Part shown: in pieces, positions 1-9,887 of the stretch
Layout of the letters: every line of letters begins with the position of its first letter
Numbering within the stretch: the first letter of the stretch is position 1
Source of the DNA: Echinicola marina
GTDB lineage: Bacteria; Bacteroidota; Bacteroidia; Cytophagales; Cyclobacteriaceae
NCBI RefSeq assembly: GCF_020463795.1
Contig: NZ_CP080025.1
Coordinates: 437,001-501,000, forward strand
Direction: 5' to 3'
DNA length: 64,000 bases
The notes under the pieces: generated by a model
The model's input: the letters and a program-made list of their open reading frames with translations, nothing else
Databases searched by the model: none
Told to the model about the DNA's origin: nothing
Made by a program: the position numbers and the translations under genes

Positions 1-553
1 GTTGGTTGCCACCGGTAATCGAGCTAACACCCCTGATGACAATGTTTACATTACCGCCAGGAGCTCCTGTTGTTTGGGTGATCTGTGTTCCCGCAATTTT
101 TCCCTGCATCATCTGATCGAAACTTGGAGAAGGTATGGATAAAAGCTCCTTTCCGGAAATGGTACCTACGGCACCGGTAAGATCGCTTTTTTTCTGCGTT
201 CCATACCCAACCACCACCACTCCTTCCAGGCTCTTAAGATCTTCCTCCAACGCAACATCCACGGTAGTCTGGTTCCCGATCTGTACCTCCTTGCTAAGGT
301 ATCCGATATACGAAAAGATCAGAGTGGCATTCGCGGGAACGGAGATGCTGAATTCTCCTGAATCATCTGAGACCGTGCCATTCGTGGTTCCTTTCTGCAC
401 TATGGTGGCCCCAATGAGCGGCTCTCCTTCAATAGCGTCGGTTACCCTGCCGCGGACAGTAGGTTGCGCGGCGAGCTGATGTGACAATACCGCAAAGCAA
501 AGAGTTATCCAACCCCATCCTAAGATTTTTTTTCTATTCTTTATTGATAACAT
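1..553 (-). CDS. SusC/RagA-family TonB-dependent receptor, N-terminal part (runs off window)
   Basis: The first 184 codons of an outer-membrane SusC-type receptor are present; the rest lies beyond base 1. A signal peptide ends near LSHQLAAQ. A CarboxypepD_reg-like domain follows (VRGRVTDAIEGEPLIGATI), then a TonB-box/plug start (GVVVVGYGTQKKSDLTGAVG) and the plug motif NIVIRGVSSITGG. These proteins import oligosaccharides with a SusD lipoprotein. The start codon is only 4 bp after the stop of the SGNH-GH5 gene, so it is the last visible gene of the same minus-strand operon. It is the second SusC of this locus. Confidence 0.9.
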   Translation of the reverse strand, partial: MLSIKNRKKILGWGWITLCFAVLSHQLAAQPTVRGRVTDAIEGEPLIGATIVQKGTTNGTVSDDSGEFSISVPANATLIFSYIGYLSKEVQIGNQTTVDVALEEDLKSLEGVVVVGYGTQKKSDLTGAVGTISGKELLSIPSPSFDQMMQGKIAGTQITQTTGAPGGNVNIVIRGVSSITGGNQ

Positions 554-557
554 AACT

Positions 558-3500
558 TTATTGTAATCGTATCATGAACTTTTTACTAACCTTTTCTTTT
601 CTCTTGTTGTTATAAAAGGTGACAATATAAAATCCGGGAAGACTACCTTCTATCCCTATTTCAACAGCTTGTTGCCCTTTTGTAAAAGAGCGAGATTCGT
701 CCGCAAGCTTTTTACCAAACATATCAGTAACCGTAATCCTACCCTGGGTATCTTCCGGAACCTCTACGGCCATGGACATGTTTCTTCCTTCATTTTTGTA
801 AACTGTCAGTTTGCTTTCCGTGCTGTCATCGAACATCGCCGTAATCACAGGATTCAAAAGCACACTGTCCTGAGCGATCTTCGGGTTGTCCGGTGACAGG
901 GTGATACAATCTATCTCTACCACATTACCAAAAGAAGCCTGACTCACCGGGCTGGGCACATCGAACCGGATAATCCTAATATGGCTGTTTCCCGTCCATG
1001 ACGCTTCCTGGCTCAGGTCCACGGTATATTCCTTATAATCTGTATCGTTTGCTAAAATGTCGAACTCAACAAAATGGGCAACATTGTCACCTACTGGCCC
1101 CCACCAATAAAATCTGGCTTTCGAATCACCAGTTCCGTTTTTCATTTTAATGGTGGCATATTTGTAAACACTAGGATCTATCGGTTCCGCAACCGGCACA
1201 TCAAACCGGATGTTGTTGTAGGTTTGCGCAGTTGTGAGCGAAAGTACACTGTTGGAGGTGCTGGCATTCGTATAATTCACAATATTCCAGCCCTCTACCT
1301 TGTTGTTTACCACCGGTTCGTCAAAATGCCAGGTATAAGTCTGAATTTGCGGAAGCGAGGAAAGCAATTTCACCTGGTCTATGCGTACATTTTCACCTAA
1401 AGAGGCGGCGCCCGCCAAAGCCGGAACATCGAAACGGATGATACGGATATTGCTCTTGCCGGTCCAGGCCGTATTTTGGCTCAGATCGACTACGTATTCT
1501 TTATAATCGGCGTCATTAGCCGAAATGTCGAATTCGATAAAATTGGCTACATTGTCGCCAACCGGCCCCCACCAGTAAAACCTGGCTTTGGTTTCAGGGG
1601 TCTCGTTCTTTAACCGAATTACCGCATACCTACTGTGGGTGGGATCTATTGCGTTGCTGGCAGGAACATCGTATTTGATATGCTGGTAGGTTTGCGAGAC
1701 CGTCAGGTTTAAAATTCCGTCTGCGGAATTGGCGTTCGTGTAATTAACGATCGTCCAGCCATCGATCCGGTTGTTTTCTACCGTTCCGTTAAACTCCCAA
1801 ATGTGCGTTTGCGGGTCTGTCTCTGCCACACATTCCGAGTTGGCTGTTTTGTATTGCTCCAGTACCGCCATCTGCGGCCGTTCGGAGCCGCCTATAGGCT
1901 CTACTGCCAGCCGGTAGCTTCCCCACCAAGGACCCGCTGCCCAGTAGGTGCCGTTGACACAATTTTCCTTTAGATATGCCAGCATGTTGTCGAGCGTAAC
2001 CAACCACCGTGGATCGTCGTCAGGCACACCATATTCTCCAATAAACCCTCTGAAACCGTTTTGTTTCACCCAGTTGACGAATGGGGCTGTCCGGGTAATG
2101 CCTATGTTTGGATCTGCCCCTTCATCGTCATAACTCTGATCATATTTTCCTGAAGCGTCGTCATCAAAATAGACATGCCCTTCAAAGATCAGATTGTCGG
2201 AAGGATCCTCGAGGTTTTTCAGATTATCGCTCGCCGAAGGCCACCTTTCCGCAGAACTCCAGCTATCTCCGGCCACCACAATTGTGGTGGTGGAATCCAC
2301 GCTTCTGATCTCCGTAATGATCGCCTGGGCAATTTCAGTCCAGGGGGTACTGGGCAACATGTCGTGGGGTTCATTCATGATGCCATAGCCCCAGATGTTT
2401 TCACTCGTTTTAAATTCGTCAGCAAGTTTTCGCCAGACATCCGCAGCTGCTGAAACCGGTAAAATCGGATCGCCGATGATATACTCCGTGGTATCAATTT
2501 TCCTACGGCCATAATTGTGCATATCCAGCAATACCCACATTCCCCTGGCCCGAGCAGCAGTTACAAAGGTTTTAATTCTGTTCAACTCCTCAACATTAAG
2601 CGTTCCGTTGAGCTGATGTTGAATTCGCTCCCACTTAAAGGGTAGTCTTATCAGGTTCAAACCTTTGGATTTGAAATAATCGAGCTCTTCGCTTGTAGGA
2701 TAGGTATAGTCCGATCCATATACACCCGGCATGTTTTTTCCAAACTCCGCTCCGGCCAGATTTACTCCAAAGGGCGACGGGATCAGGGGCGCCATAGGTT
2801 GTACCGGCTCGGGCTCGGGCTCCGGCAGCACTTCTGCCGACATTTTCACATAATCGATGTCGATGGTCTTGCCGAAAGAGGAAGAATGCAACGGACTGGG
2901 CACATCAAAACGAATAATGCTGATGGTTCCGTCCCATCGCGCATCCCTGCTTAAATCGACTTTATATTCTTTGAATTCTGTATCATTGGCGGAAATATCA
3001 AATTCGATAAATGCAGCGGTAGCTTCGCTGCCCCACCAGTAGAACCGCGCTTTAGTGTTAGCAGTCCCGTTCTTCAACCGGATAATGGCCGTTTTGCTTT
3101 GAACAGGATCGATGGCATTACCGGCAGGAACATCGTAGCGGATGTGGTTGTAGGTCTGAATGCCTGTGAGATTGAGAATTCCATTGCTGGTGGCGGGATT
3201 GCCATAGTTGACAATGGTCCACCCTTCTACTTTGTTGCTCACCACCGGCTCCTCAAATTCCCAGACATGGGTAATATCTGCGTCAGGATCGGTCATTGCA
3301 CCGGCGCTGAGACGGAATTTCCGTGCGACAGGCTTATTGATGGAATATATCTGGTTGTTTACATCGAGCAGTTGTTGCTCAATATCATTTTCCTCAGGCT
3401 TGTTGATCAGATAATTGTCAAAAAGGTTTTTGTTGTGCGTATATTTTGGATCATTCGCGTTCTTTAGGGTTTCTATATAGTTTTTAATGTCTTCAAAAGT

Positions 3501-4670
3501 GCCGTTTTTTATAGAATCGGGGAGGTAGTTGATCTCTACTCTTTTAATGTCGCGCAGCTTTCGCTGAAGCGAACGGTAGAGAACCGTTTGTACCCTTACC
3601 TGCTCTGCCTGTTTATATTGAGGTGTATTTTTTTCAAGGGCCAGATTCACTCCGGCCGCCAGCTCCTCACTGGAATAGTTAGCAACGAAGACGTCGTCGA
3701 TCGTCAATGCATAATCACCAATGGGCAGTTTTTTTACCCTCAGGGTTTCCGCATTGAGCTCCTGCATGAAAGGGACCAATTCCAGGGCCGGCTCTGCCTC
3801 CGGAGCGACCGGAAATGGAAGACTGTTGGCCAAATAAGAAAAGGTAATTAAACTATCTGAAGCCTGAAAGTTGTCGATCTTGCAGTTCTTGGACTGTTTG
3901 AGTTTTCCGTCGCTGATGTTAATGCCGGCCACAGTGCGCGGCACCCCGGTATCTTTCAGAAACTGGTAGGCCATAACGAAATTTCCGGGGGTGCCGGGGT
4001 GTATCCTGTCGTTGCTGATCAATGTAGCTTTTGGATCGCTTGCCTGCACCTGCTGGTTCAGGGTATTAAGTATGGTCCAGTAATCTACCACCTTCAGGTT
4101 GTATTCCGCGGCCAGCTCGTCGATGATCACGGCACATTGCTGTAAAGCATCGTTTACCCCATACATGTTTTCAGCGGGCAAATCGCCCGTTTGGTCGTAG
4201 ATGGATGGCTTTTGCAAAATTACTTCCGTTTTTGCCTCCTGGAGACGCTGGATCACGAGCTCCATGTAGCCGCGATAGTCGCTGAGGGCCCGTTGCTTTT
4301 TGGCTTCAATTTCGGGATCTCCCTGGTTAGCGGCTGCATACAGCGCCCGGTTTACGTCGTTCATACCGGCCATTACCACCGAATAATGGGCGGGTTTGTT
4401 AAGAATGTCTTCATCCATTCGGCGAAGAAAACTGTTGGCATTGTCGCCCCAGATGCCGGAGTTGTAAAAGGTAACATTCGCCTCCGGGAAACGAGTAGCA
4501 TAATAAAGCAGGATGAAGTTGTGAAATTCACCTGCATGGGTGATGCTGTTACCGATAAAGTTGACTTTATCGCCGTCCTTAAAGACCACATCGCTTGTGC
4601 TTTGGGCCCTGCAAACGTAAAAGACCGTCAGCAGTGCCAAACTGATGAGTAAAGCTGATTTTCTAAACAT
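558..4670 (-). CDS. Secreted multimodular SGNH esterase-GH5 glycoside hydrolase with three repeat modules and T9SS sorting domain
   Basis: A 1370-residue exported polysaccharide-degrading enzyme. After a signal peptide (ends near VCRAQS) comes an SGNH/GDSL domain with its four blocks: GNSITHAG, SGIWGDN, GMND and DRIHPGTPG. About residue 465 begins the first of three homologous, probably carbohydrate-binding modules, each with the pattern W-F/EFxxPVVxNKVEGW and a RFYWWG core. A GH5-type TIM barrel follows at about 628-947 with acid/base Glu in IMNEPHD (near 766) and nucleophile Glu in IGEYG (near 876). Modules two and three follow at about 957-1092 and 1108-1258. A type IX secretion C-terminal domain ends the protein. 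Domain order is SGNH, module, GH5, module, module, CTD. The esterase probably removes acyl groups from the chain that GH5 cleaves; the substrate is not evident. Confidence 0.85.
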   Translation of the reverse strand: MFRKSALLISLALLTVFYVCRAQSTSDVVFKDGDKVNFIGNSITHAGEFHNFILLYYATRFPEANVTFYNSGIWGDNANSFLRRMDEDILNKPAHYSVVMAGMNDVNRALYAAANQGDPEIEAKKQRALSDYRGYMELVIQRLQEAKTEVILQKPSIYDQTGDLPAENMYGVNDALQQCAVIIDELAAEYNLKVVDYWTILNTLNQQVQASDPKATLISNDRIHPGTPGNFVMAYQFLKDTGVPRTVAGINISDGKLKQSKNCKIDNFQASDSLITFSYLANSLPFPVAPEAEPALELVPFMQELNAETLRVKKLPIGDYALTIDDVFVANYSSEELAAGVNLALEKNTPQYKQAEQVRVQTVLYRSLQRKLRDIKRVEINYLPDSIKNGTFEDIKNYIETLKNANDPKYTHNKNLFDNYLINKPEENDIEQQLLDVNNQIYSINKPVARKFRLSAGAMTDPDADITHVWEFEEPVVSNKVEGWTIVNYGNPATSNGILNLTGIQTYNHIRYDVPAGNAIDPVQSKTAIIRLKNGTANTKARFYWWGSEATAAFIEFDISANDTEFKEYKVDLSRDARWDGTISIIRFDVPSPLHSSSFGKTIDIDYVKMSAEVLPEPEPEPVQPMAPLIPSPFGVNLAGAEFGKNMPGVYGSDYTYPTSEELDYFKSKGLNLIRLPFKWERIQHQLNGTLNVEELNRIKTFVTAARARGMWVLLDMHNYGRRKIDTTEYIIGDPILPVSAAADVWRKLADEFKTSENIWGYGIMNEPHDMLPSTPWTEIAQAIITEIRSVDSTTTIVVAGDSWSSAERWPSASDNLKNLEDPSDNLIFEGHVYFDDDASGKYDQSYDDEGADPNIGITRTAPFVNWVKQNGFRGFIGEYGVPDDDPRWLVTLDNMLAYLKENCVNGTYWAAGPWWGSYRLAVEPIGGSERPQMAVLEQYKTANSECVAETDPQTHIWEFNGTVENNRIDGWTIVNYTNANSADGILNLTVSQTYQHIKYDVPASNAIDPTHSRYAVIRLKNETPETKARFYWWGPVGDNVANFIEFDISANDADYKEYVVDLSQNTAWTGKSNIRIIRFDVPALAGAASLGENVRIDQVKLLSSLPQIQTYTWHFDEPVVNNKVEGWNIVNYTNASTSNSVLSLTTAQTYNNIRFDVPVAEPIDPSVYKYATIKMKNGTGDSKARFYWWGPVGDNVAHFVEFDILANDTDYKEYTVDLSQEASWTGNSHIRIIRFDVPSPVSQASFGNVVEIDCITLSPDNPKIAQDSVLLNPVITAMFDDSTESKLTVYKNEGRNMSMAVEVPEDTQGRITVTDMFGKKLADESRSFTKGQQAVEIGIEGSLPGFYIVTFYNNKRKEKVSKKFMIRLQ

Positions 4671-4813
4671 ACATTAGGTTATTTTGGGTTGGAACTAAAT
4701 ACTAAATCATCTGGAGAAGAACGACCATTTCTCGTCATTTCCCTGCCATTAGTCCTGTGGTCTTTGCCTTCTTCTAATTAACTTAATTGATTCATGATTC
4801 TTCGAAAATGCGC

Positions 4814-7800
4814 TTATTTCTCCGCTGTAGCCTCTTGTTCTCCCCAACCCTCCTGCAATAGGAAGTACACGCGCGAGAAATGTTTTTTGCTCCAGTGTTC
4901 CCTTGCTAGCTCGAGATAAGGCTTGTGCTTCCGGAAGAGCTTCTCCTGTTTTTCTGCCCAGTTTTCCATATCTGTCAGTGACTTTTCAAGACTGGTCAGC
5001 CACTCTTTTTCCACTTTTACTTTACCACCGGCAATATCCTGGGTGGCCGACGAGCTGACGAATACCCGCAGGTCGTAGGGTTTCAACTTCAGGTTTAATG
5101 TTTTTGACTTTGCATAAACCTCATTTGTCGCGGGTTCCCGTAGTTCTCCCGGTTCTTTTAATTTCAGGCTGATCTCTGCGGGAGCGGGAATAGTATTCAG
5201 CACATAGAAATACAGCTTTCCGTCAACCACCTTTTTTCTCACCCGCACCGGATCGGCAAGACCGGGAATATCTTCAAATTTCGTTGACGGCAACGCCTGA
5301 AAGGCTTTCGAAAATTGCGACAGCTCTTTTTCCATGCCGAAAGTACCCACCACATAGCCTCCTTTCACAATACTTGCAGCATCGAGGTGATTGAGCGCAA
5401 TTACATACGGCTCCAGACTGTGAAAGCCGGTGGCATTTAAGGTTGATGCCCTCCAAACCATTTCACTTACCCCCATTGCGGTGAGGCCTTCCATTGGTTT
5501 TTCCCGCCCTACCGCATCTTCCCAATAGCGATCGTGGATCGTAACGCGGACGTTTTCCAGGCCCTGCATGGAAGTCACCATCTCCGGAGCGGTCATTACC
5601 GTGCGGTCTATGTTGGGGATGGCGGGAGGATAATGAGAACGCTTCCACCTAAGATCTGCCGGCACCAGCGTATGATTAATGACAATGTTCTTTTCGTTTT
5701 TATACAGCGCAGGATCAATGCCCATTTCACGCATCACTTCTACCGGCGGTTCATTGAGGTAGTCTGCCAGTCGCTGGTTATGCATCAAGTGGACAAATAT
5801 ATTGAGCTTGAGCTTTAAATCCGGGCGATAAACTGCCAATTTTCTGCCCATGGCAGCATAATGTTCATATAAGATTTGGCACCGCCAGTCGATCCAGGCT
5901 TTTTTAGCTTCAGCATTTTCCATCAGCCATTCATAGCTTTTCCGGAACCGGCTGGAATCGCCGGGAACGTAACCGGGAATTTTAATACCGGAAGCTTTTT
6001 GAAAGCGCTGCAGGTTGGAATCGTTGTAACCAGAAGCCAGCGAACCAAAGGTGAAAAGCTTTGGTTTAGCCATAACAAGGGAAATTCCATCAAAAGCAGA
6101 TTCCTTCGCGTAGCGCTCCGCTATTTCCATGACAATGGTATCTACGGCATGCATTACCCGTGGATCTGCAGCATTGAAGTTGGGGTCGTTGCCATGCCAG
6201 TATCCGTACCACAGCTTTCCGTCTTTGTTGATGTTGATAACTGTTTCTTCCCCGTGGTCGATTCTCTCCCAGTCTGCCAGTGCATATTTATTTAAGCTGG
6301 GCAGGGTATGGATGTGCAAACCTGCCGTAAATTTTATGTTTTGCTCGCCCAGGCGCTTTATCAGATATGCGGGGTAGCCATCGGGATGAGGACGTTGACC
6401 GCCTTGTGCGCCATCGATGTCTGGCTGGAAAGGTTCGACCGACGTTCCATATAACGGCCCTGCATACCACGCCAGCGGATATTCAAACTCCGTCTGTCCC
6501 AGGGAATGCAGGTATTGCACGAGGCGATCGGTGGCAGTAACAAACCCCTGAAGATCTCTGCCCGTTCCAAAGTTGTGGAACAACACGGGGTCTTCATAAT
6601 ACAATCCGCTGCTGCGGGAAGCCACGTTTCCGCGGAAATTACTCTCTGCAGACGCGACGTTGAATTTATCGATCTTATAGATCTTGATGTCTTTCACTGC
6701 CGCCGGATAATTCTTTTCCGCAGTCATGAAAACAAATGCCTGTTTTTTGGAACGCGGCCAGAACACGATCTCAAATTCTTTAGCAGTATTCGTCAGCGGG
6801 TATTCCTCACCGGTTAAGACACCGGTATGCGATTGGAAATCTATGGCGCCATTGAAATGCTGCAGCATAATTTCCATGGTTCGCGGTTTATCATCCGGAT
6901 AGGTAACCACTGCCAGGTGCGGCTCGCCCACTGCCTCCACGTCAAAATCCATCGCAAACCGGTCGTTGAAACGGCCTCCTGCTTCCCGGTATTTGCCAAA
7001 AGAGGCTTCGCAAACCAGGGTACCTCCGGTTTCTGCTATGGGTTCTTTTTCAGCGGCTTTTACGTGAGAAACTAATTGATAGCTCCAATCCTGCGCTGCC
7101 GCCTTTTCTTTACTTTTAAAGACATGAAGCGGCGTAACGGCTTGTTTTCTTTCGTTATTCTCAAGGTATGTAAGGGTGAAGGAAAAAGTACCTGTTTTAT
7201 CTGTTTTTACCGGGATATGCAGGGCTTTGTGGCTGAATTTCTCCAGCGACTGCTCTCCCAGGTCAGCCTTAAACAATTCATTGCCCCCGTTGTCGGTGAG
7301 CGCGCAAGCGATGTTCTTTAGCGCAACCGGACGATCCGACAGATTGACGAGTTCCGCGATCAGAATATTCTTTTTCCCTGCCGGAATAAATGGGTCTTTA
7401 AACGAAATTTGGGTAGAGAAATGGCCATATTTAAGAAATTCTTTTCCTGCCTCCTCTTCTGTAAGTTCGCGATTGTAAATGGTAAACTCGTCGATGACAG
7501 CATGTGATGCCTCTTCTCCGTTGGCGTTACCTGCACCGATAAAGAAACTGTCGTAAACTTTGGCTTCCCATTGGGGCATCCACCCGGTAGACGCGGCTTT
7601 TCCGTCTACGTAGATAAAAGCACCTTTCTTCACATTCCAGGTGATGGCCAGGTGATGCCATTCATTTCTTTTCCAGGCGCCAATCTTGTGATAATAAATG
7701 TAGGAATCCCTGGAGTCCTTCAGGCTGAAACGGATAAAACGGTTTGGAAAGAGCTCGATCCGGAAACTGTTTTCGCCTGCATCATTCGGCCCGTTTTCCG

Positions 7801-8134
7801 CAAATAACGTCAGCGGCCCCTGTTTCGGCATTTCGTCTCCGGGCTTCAGCCAGAAGCTGATCGTACCTTCTTCTTTATTCAGGTTTTTGGGTGAAGAATA
7901 TTGTAACACTTTTCCACCTTCAAAAAAGGCTGCACTGCCGTCGACTCCTGAGATCAATTCGGGAAAGTTTTTGTTCAAGGGGTTGTTTTCTCCCATTGCA
8001 TTGGGCGAAAAGCCTTTTTCAAAATCGAGGAAAAACAGCTTTTGCAAGGGTTTTTCCGCATCGCCATGGCCTGCGACTAAATTGCCGGCAAATATGGTAA
8101 GAACAAGGAAAATAAAGATGCGAACTGTGTTCAT
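4814..8134 (-). CDS. Secreted LamG-like plus TIM-barrel glycosidase-like protein
   Basis: An exported protein of about 1106 residues. I start at the ATG at 8134 because it opens directly into a signal peptide (MNTVRIFIFLVLTIFAG); an upstream GTG at 8218 would add 28 residues ahead of it. A concanavalin-like LamG domain (FLDFEKGFSPNAMGENNP ... GTISFWLKPGDE ... DEFTIYNRELTEEEA) covers roughly the first 240 residues. A middle beta-rich part and a probable TIM barrel follow, with GLHIHTLPSLN and FDGISLVMAKP strands, then a C-terminal beta domain typical of glycosidases. I cannot assign a GH family or point to a catalytic pair. It sits between the isomerase gene and the SGNH-GH5 gene, which supports a role in the same glycan pathway. 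Confidence 0.7.
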   Translation of the reverse strand: MNTVRIFIFLVLTIFAGNLVAGHGDAEKPLQKLFFLDFEKGFSPNAMGENNPLNKNFPELISGVDGSAAFFEGGKVLQYSSPKNLNKEEGTISFWLKPGDEMPKQGPLTLFAENGPNDAGENSFRIELFPNRFIRFSLKDSRDSYIYYHKIGAWKRNEWHHLAITWNVKKGAFIYVDGKAASTGWMPQWEAKVYDSFFIGAGNANGEEASHAVIDEFTIYNRELTEEEAGKEFLKYGHFSTQISFKDPFIPAGKKNILIAELVNLSDRPVALKNIACALTDNGGNELFKADLGEQSLEKFSHKALHIPVKTDKTGTFSFTLTYLENNERKQAVTPLHVFKSKEKAAAQDWSYQLVSHVKAAEKEPIAETGGTLVCEASFGKYREAGGRFNDRFAMDFDVEAVGEPHLAVVTYPDDKPRTMEIMLQHFNGAIDFQSHTGVLTGEEYPLTNTAKEFEIVFWPRSKKQAFVFMTAEKNYPAAVKDIKIYKIDKFNVASAESNFRGNVASRSSGLYYEDPVLFHNFGTGRDLQGFVTATDRLVQYLHSLGQTEFEYPLAWYAGPLYGTSVEPFQPDIDGAQGGQRPHPDGYPAYLIKRLGEQNIKFTAGLHIHTLPSLNKYALADWERIDHGEETVININKDGKLWYGYWHGNDPNFNAADPRVMHAVDTIVMEIAERYAKESAFDGISLVMAKPKLFTFGSLASGYNDSNLQRFQKASGIKIPGYVPGDSSRFRKSYEWLMENAEAKKAWIDWRCQILYEHYAAMGRKLAVYRPDLKLKLNIFVHLMHNQRLADYLNEPPVEVMREMGIDPALYKNEKNIVINHTLVPADLRWKRSHYPPAIPNIDRTVMTAPEMVTSMQGLENVRVTIHDRYWEDAVGREKPMEGLTAMGVSEMVWRASTLNATGFHSLEPYVIALNHLDAASIVKGGYVVGTFGMEKELSQFSKAFQALPSTKFEDIPGLADPVRVRKKVVDGKLYFYVLNTIPAPAEISLKLKEPGELREPATNEVYAKSKTLNLKLKPYDLRVFVSSSATQDIAGGKVKVEKEWLTSLEKSLTDMENWAEKQEKLFRKHKPYLELAREHWSKKHFSRVYFLLQEGWGEQEATAEK

Positions 8135-8224
8135 TTTAAATTGTTTTAATGCAGAAAGACCAAAGCCTGCCCTTAAAGGTGAGGTCGGCTCAAACTTAAG
8201 GCCTGCTTTCGTCTTCACAATATG

Positions 8225-9715
8225 CTATTCAACTATAACCGATTCAATGTTTAGATATTCGCCGATCTTCCGGATCGTCTGCGCATGGTGGCCAACTCCC
8301 AAAGCGAAATGATGGGTGGGCCCTTCCTTCACCCACTTTGTGAGAAACGTCCTTACATCCGGCTTGAAGTAACCCCGGGTGTTCGTGTTTCCGGTGGGCG
8401 GGATAGGGCCTTCCACCGATTCTCCTTCAGCTATCACAAACTTGAACTTTCCTTCATACGTGGAAGTGATACTCAGCATGGTAATAGGGCCTTCTTTGAT
8501 CTTAAACTCCACTCCGGCACCAAAGCCCGGCTTGCCATGGTATTTCTTCAAGCTTCTCAATACCGGTTTACCTTCCGCAATGGAAATATTATGTGGGCCG
8601 TCGTGCCCTACGAGAATAAAATTCTCCTTAAAATCTACCGGGTGAAATTCCGCAAAGCTTCCGCCAATGCCGAGTCTGTCCATAATGAACATTGCCAGGC
8701 AGCATTTCAAGTCAGATTCACCGCACATGGGAAAGCCTGCGCTCGTCAGCAGAGAGTTGCCTACGATGAGGTTAGACATTACCAGCTGGGTGTCGCTGTT
8801 TTCCTCTCCATTGTAATAATAGGCAAGTCCATCCAGTTTCTTTTCTTCCACAAATTTTTTCAATGCTACCGATACGCTTGCCGCAACCTCCAGATCTTCG
8901 GGCTTAAGTTTTTCCGAAATCGGGTCAGAAACCGGATCAGGCGTATCAAAAAAAGCAAGGATACGCTGCTCTTCGGTTCTTATTTCATTTTCATTTACCT
9001 CTCTCTGGTATTTGGTGACAATCTCGTGGGCCTCACACTGCACTATGTGCACCCCAAAATGTGCCGTGAGCATGGTGGCATCAGAGTGCATGTCGAGCAT
9101 AGCTTCAATGGGGTGCCCTATGTGACCGATGCGTGCGGTTTTCAATCCATGCAAAACCCTCGCTATGTTGCAATATTCTTTGATCTCTTTTTCCGACTGG
9201 GGGTCGTCGTGGAGCGTGCCGATGATGACATCAGGAATTTTTTTACCCATTCTTACTGCAACACCGGTAAACTCCGGTAACGAGCAAACGTCGTCGTTGT
9301 AAAGCTGCATGTAAGTCGAAGCCTTTGAATAGTCCATCGCCTTATCCGGCTGCAAAGCCACCAATACGATAGGCACATCGAGGTTCTTGATGATGACGCC
9401 GAATGTACTGGACGTGGCGTAGGTGAGCATGTCGCAGAAGATGAGGTCCAGGTTGGCGGCTTTTAACTTTGGCACCAGGTCGTAGGCGCTTTTTGCGTCA
9501 TCGACCAGCCCAAATTCTACTATATCTACTTTATTTTTCTTTAATTTTTCAACAAAAACGTTTTGTTTTTCCAGCAGATCCTCCAAAAGACCGTCAAATT
9601 GTTCCCAGTATTTGAAGTATCCGACCCCAAAAACACCTATTCTGGGAACAGTTTCCTCCCTTCTTACCACCTGGCCATTTATGGCCGCCTGTTCCCGTTT
9701 TAGTAGTTCATTCAT
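8225..9715 (-). CDS. L-arabinose/L-fucose isomerase-like protein
   Basis: A 496-residue cytoplasmic sugar ketol-isomerase homologue, close to the usual AraA length (about 500) and shorter than FucI (about 590). The N-terminal Rossmann part begins at RIGVFGVGYFKYW. Likely Mn-binding residues lie in CGESD (about 333), FAEFHP (about 355), GHDGPH (about 371) and the C-terminal THHFALGVGHH. The family interconverts aldoses and ketoses. Many Bacteroidota have such distant copies in glycan loci with no tested substrate, so I do not assign araA or fucI. It has its own upstream region of 172 bp carrying one copy of the putative GntR operator 31 bp before the ATG. Confidence 0.8.
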   Translation of the reverse strand: MNELLKREQAAINGQVVRREETVPRIGVFGVGYFKYWEQFDGLLEDLLEKQNVFVEKLKKNKVDIVEFGLVDDAKSAYDLVPKLKAANLDLIFCDMLTYATSSTFGVIIKNLDVPIVLVALQPDKAMDYSKASTYMQLYNDDVCSLPEFTGVAVRMGKKIPDVIIGTLHDDPQSEKEIKEYCNIARVLHGLKTARIGHIGHPIEAMLDMHSDATMLTAHFGVHIVQCEAHEIVTKYQREVNENEIRTEEQRILAFFDTPDPVSDPISEKLKPEDLEVAASVSVALKKFVEEKKLDGLAYYYNGEENSDTQLVMSNLIVGNSLLTSAGFPMCGESDLKCCLAMFIMDRLGIGGSFAEFHPVDFKENFILVGHDGPHNISIAEGKPVLRSLKKYHGKPGFGAGVEFKIKEGPITMLSITSTYEGKFKFVIAEGESVEGPIPPTGNTNTRGYFKPDVRTFLTKWVKEGPTHHFALGVGHHAQTIRKIGEYLNIESVIVE

Positions 9716-9745
9716 AATTCTTCGTTTAAGCTATTGTTTTTATGG

Positions 9746-9758
9746 TTAACGCACTAAG
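9746..9758 (-). promoter_or_regulatory. Putative GntR operator 1, upstream of the isomerase gene
   Basis: The 13-mer TTAACGCACTAAG, with half-sites TTA..GC..TAA forming a partial dyad, lies 31 bp before the isomerase start. Identical copies lie before SusC and MFS. The same intergenic region also holds two direct copies of TACACTTTGAT (near 9767 and 9808) of unknown meaning. Confidence 0.65.
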
Positions 9759-9887
9759 TTTTATTCTACACTTTGATCCTATTCCCGTAATCGTGATTGT
9801 ATTCTTTTACACTTTGATTGCTGTTAAAGAGTCTTTCAGCGAGTGAAAAGATCTCCCGGATGAACTTTACCCGGGAGATATTGTGTG

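Noticed and set aside
4671-4813. GntR operator copy before the SGNH-GH5 gene
   Set aside because: The gap was read on both strands and has no match to TTAACGCACTAAG.
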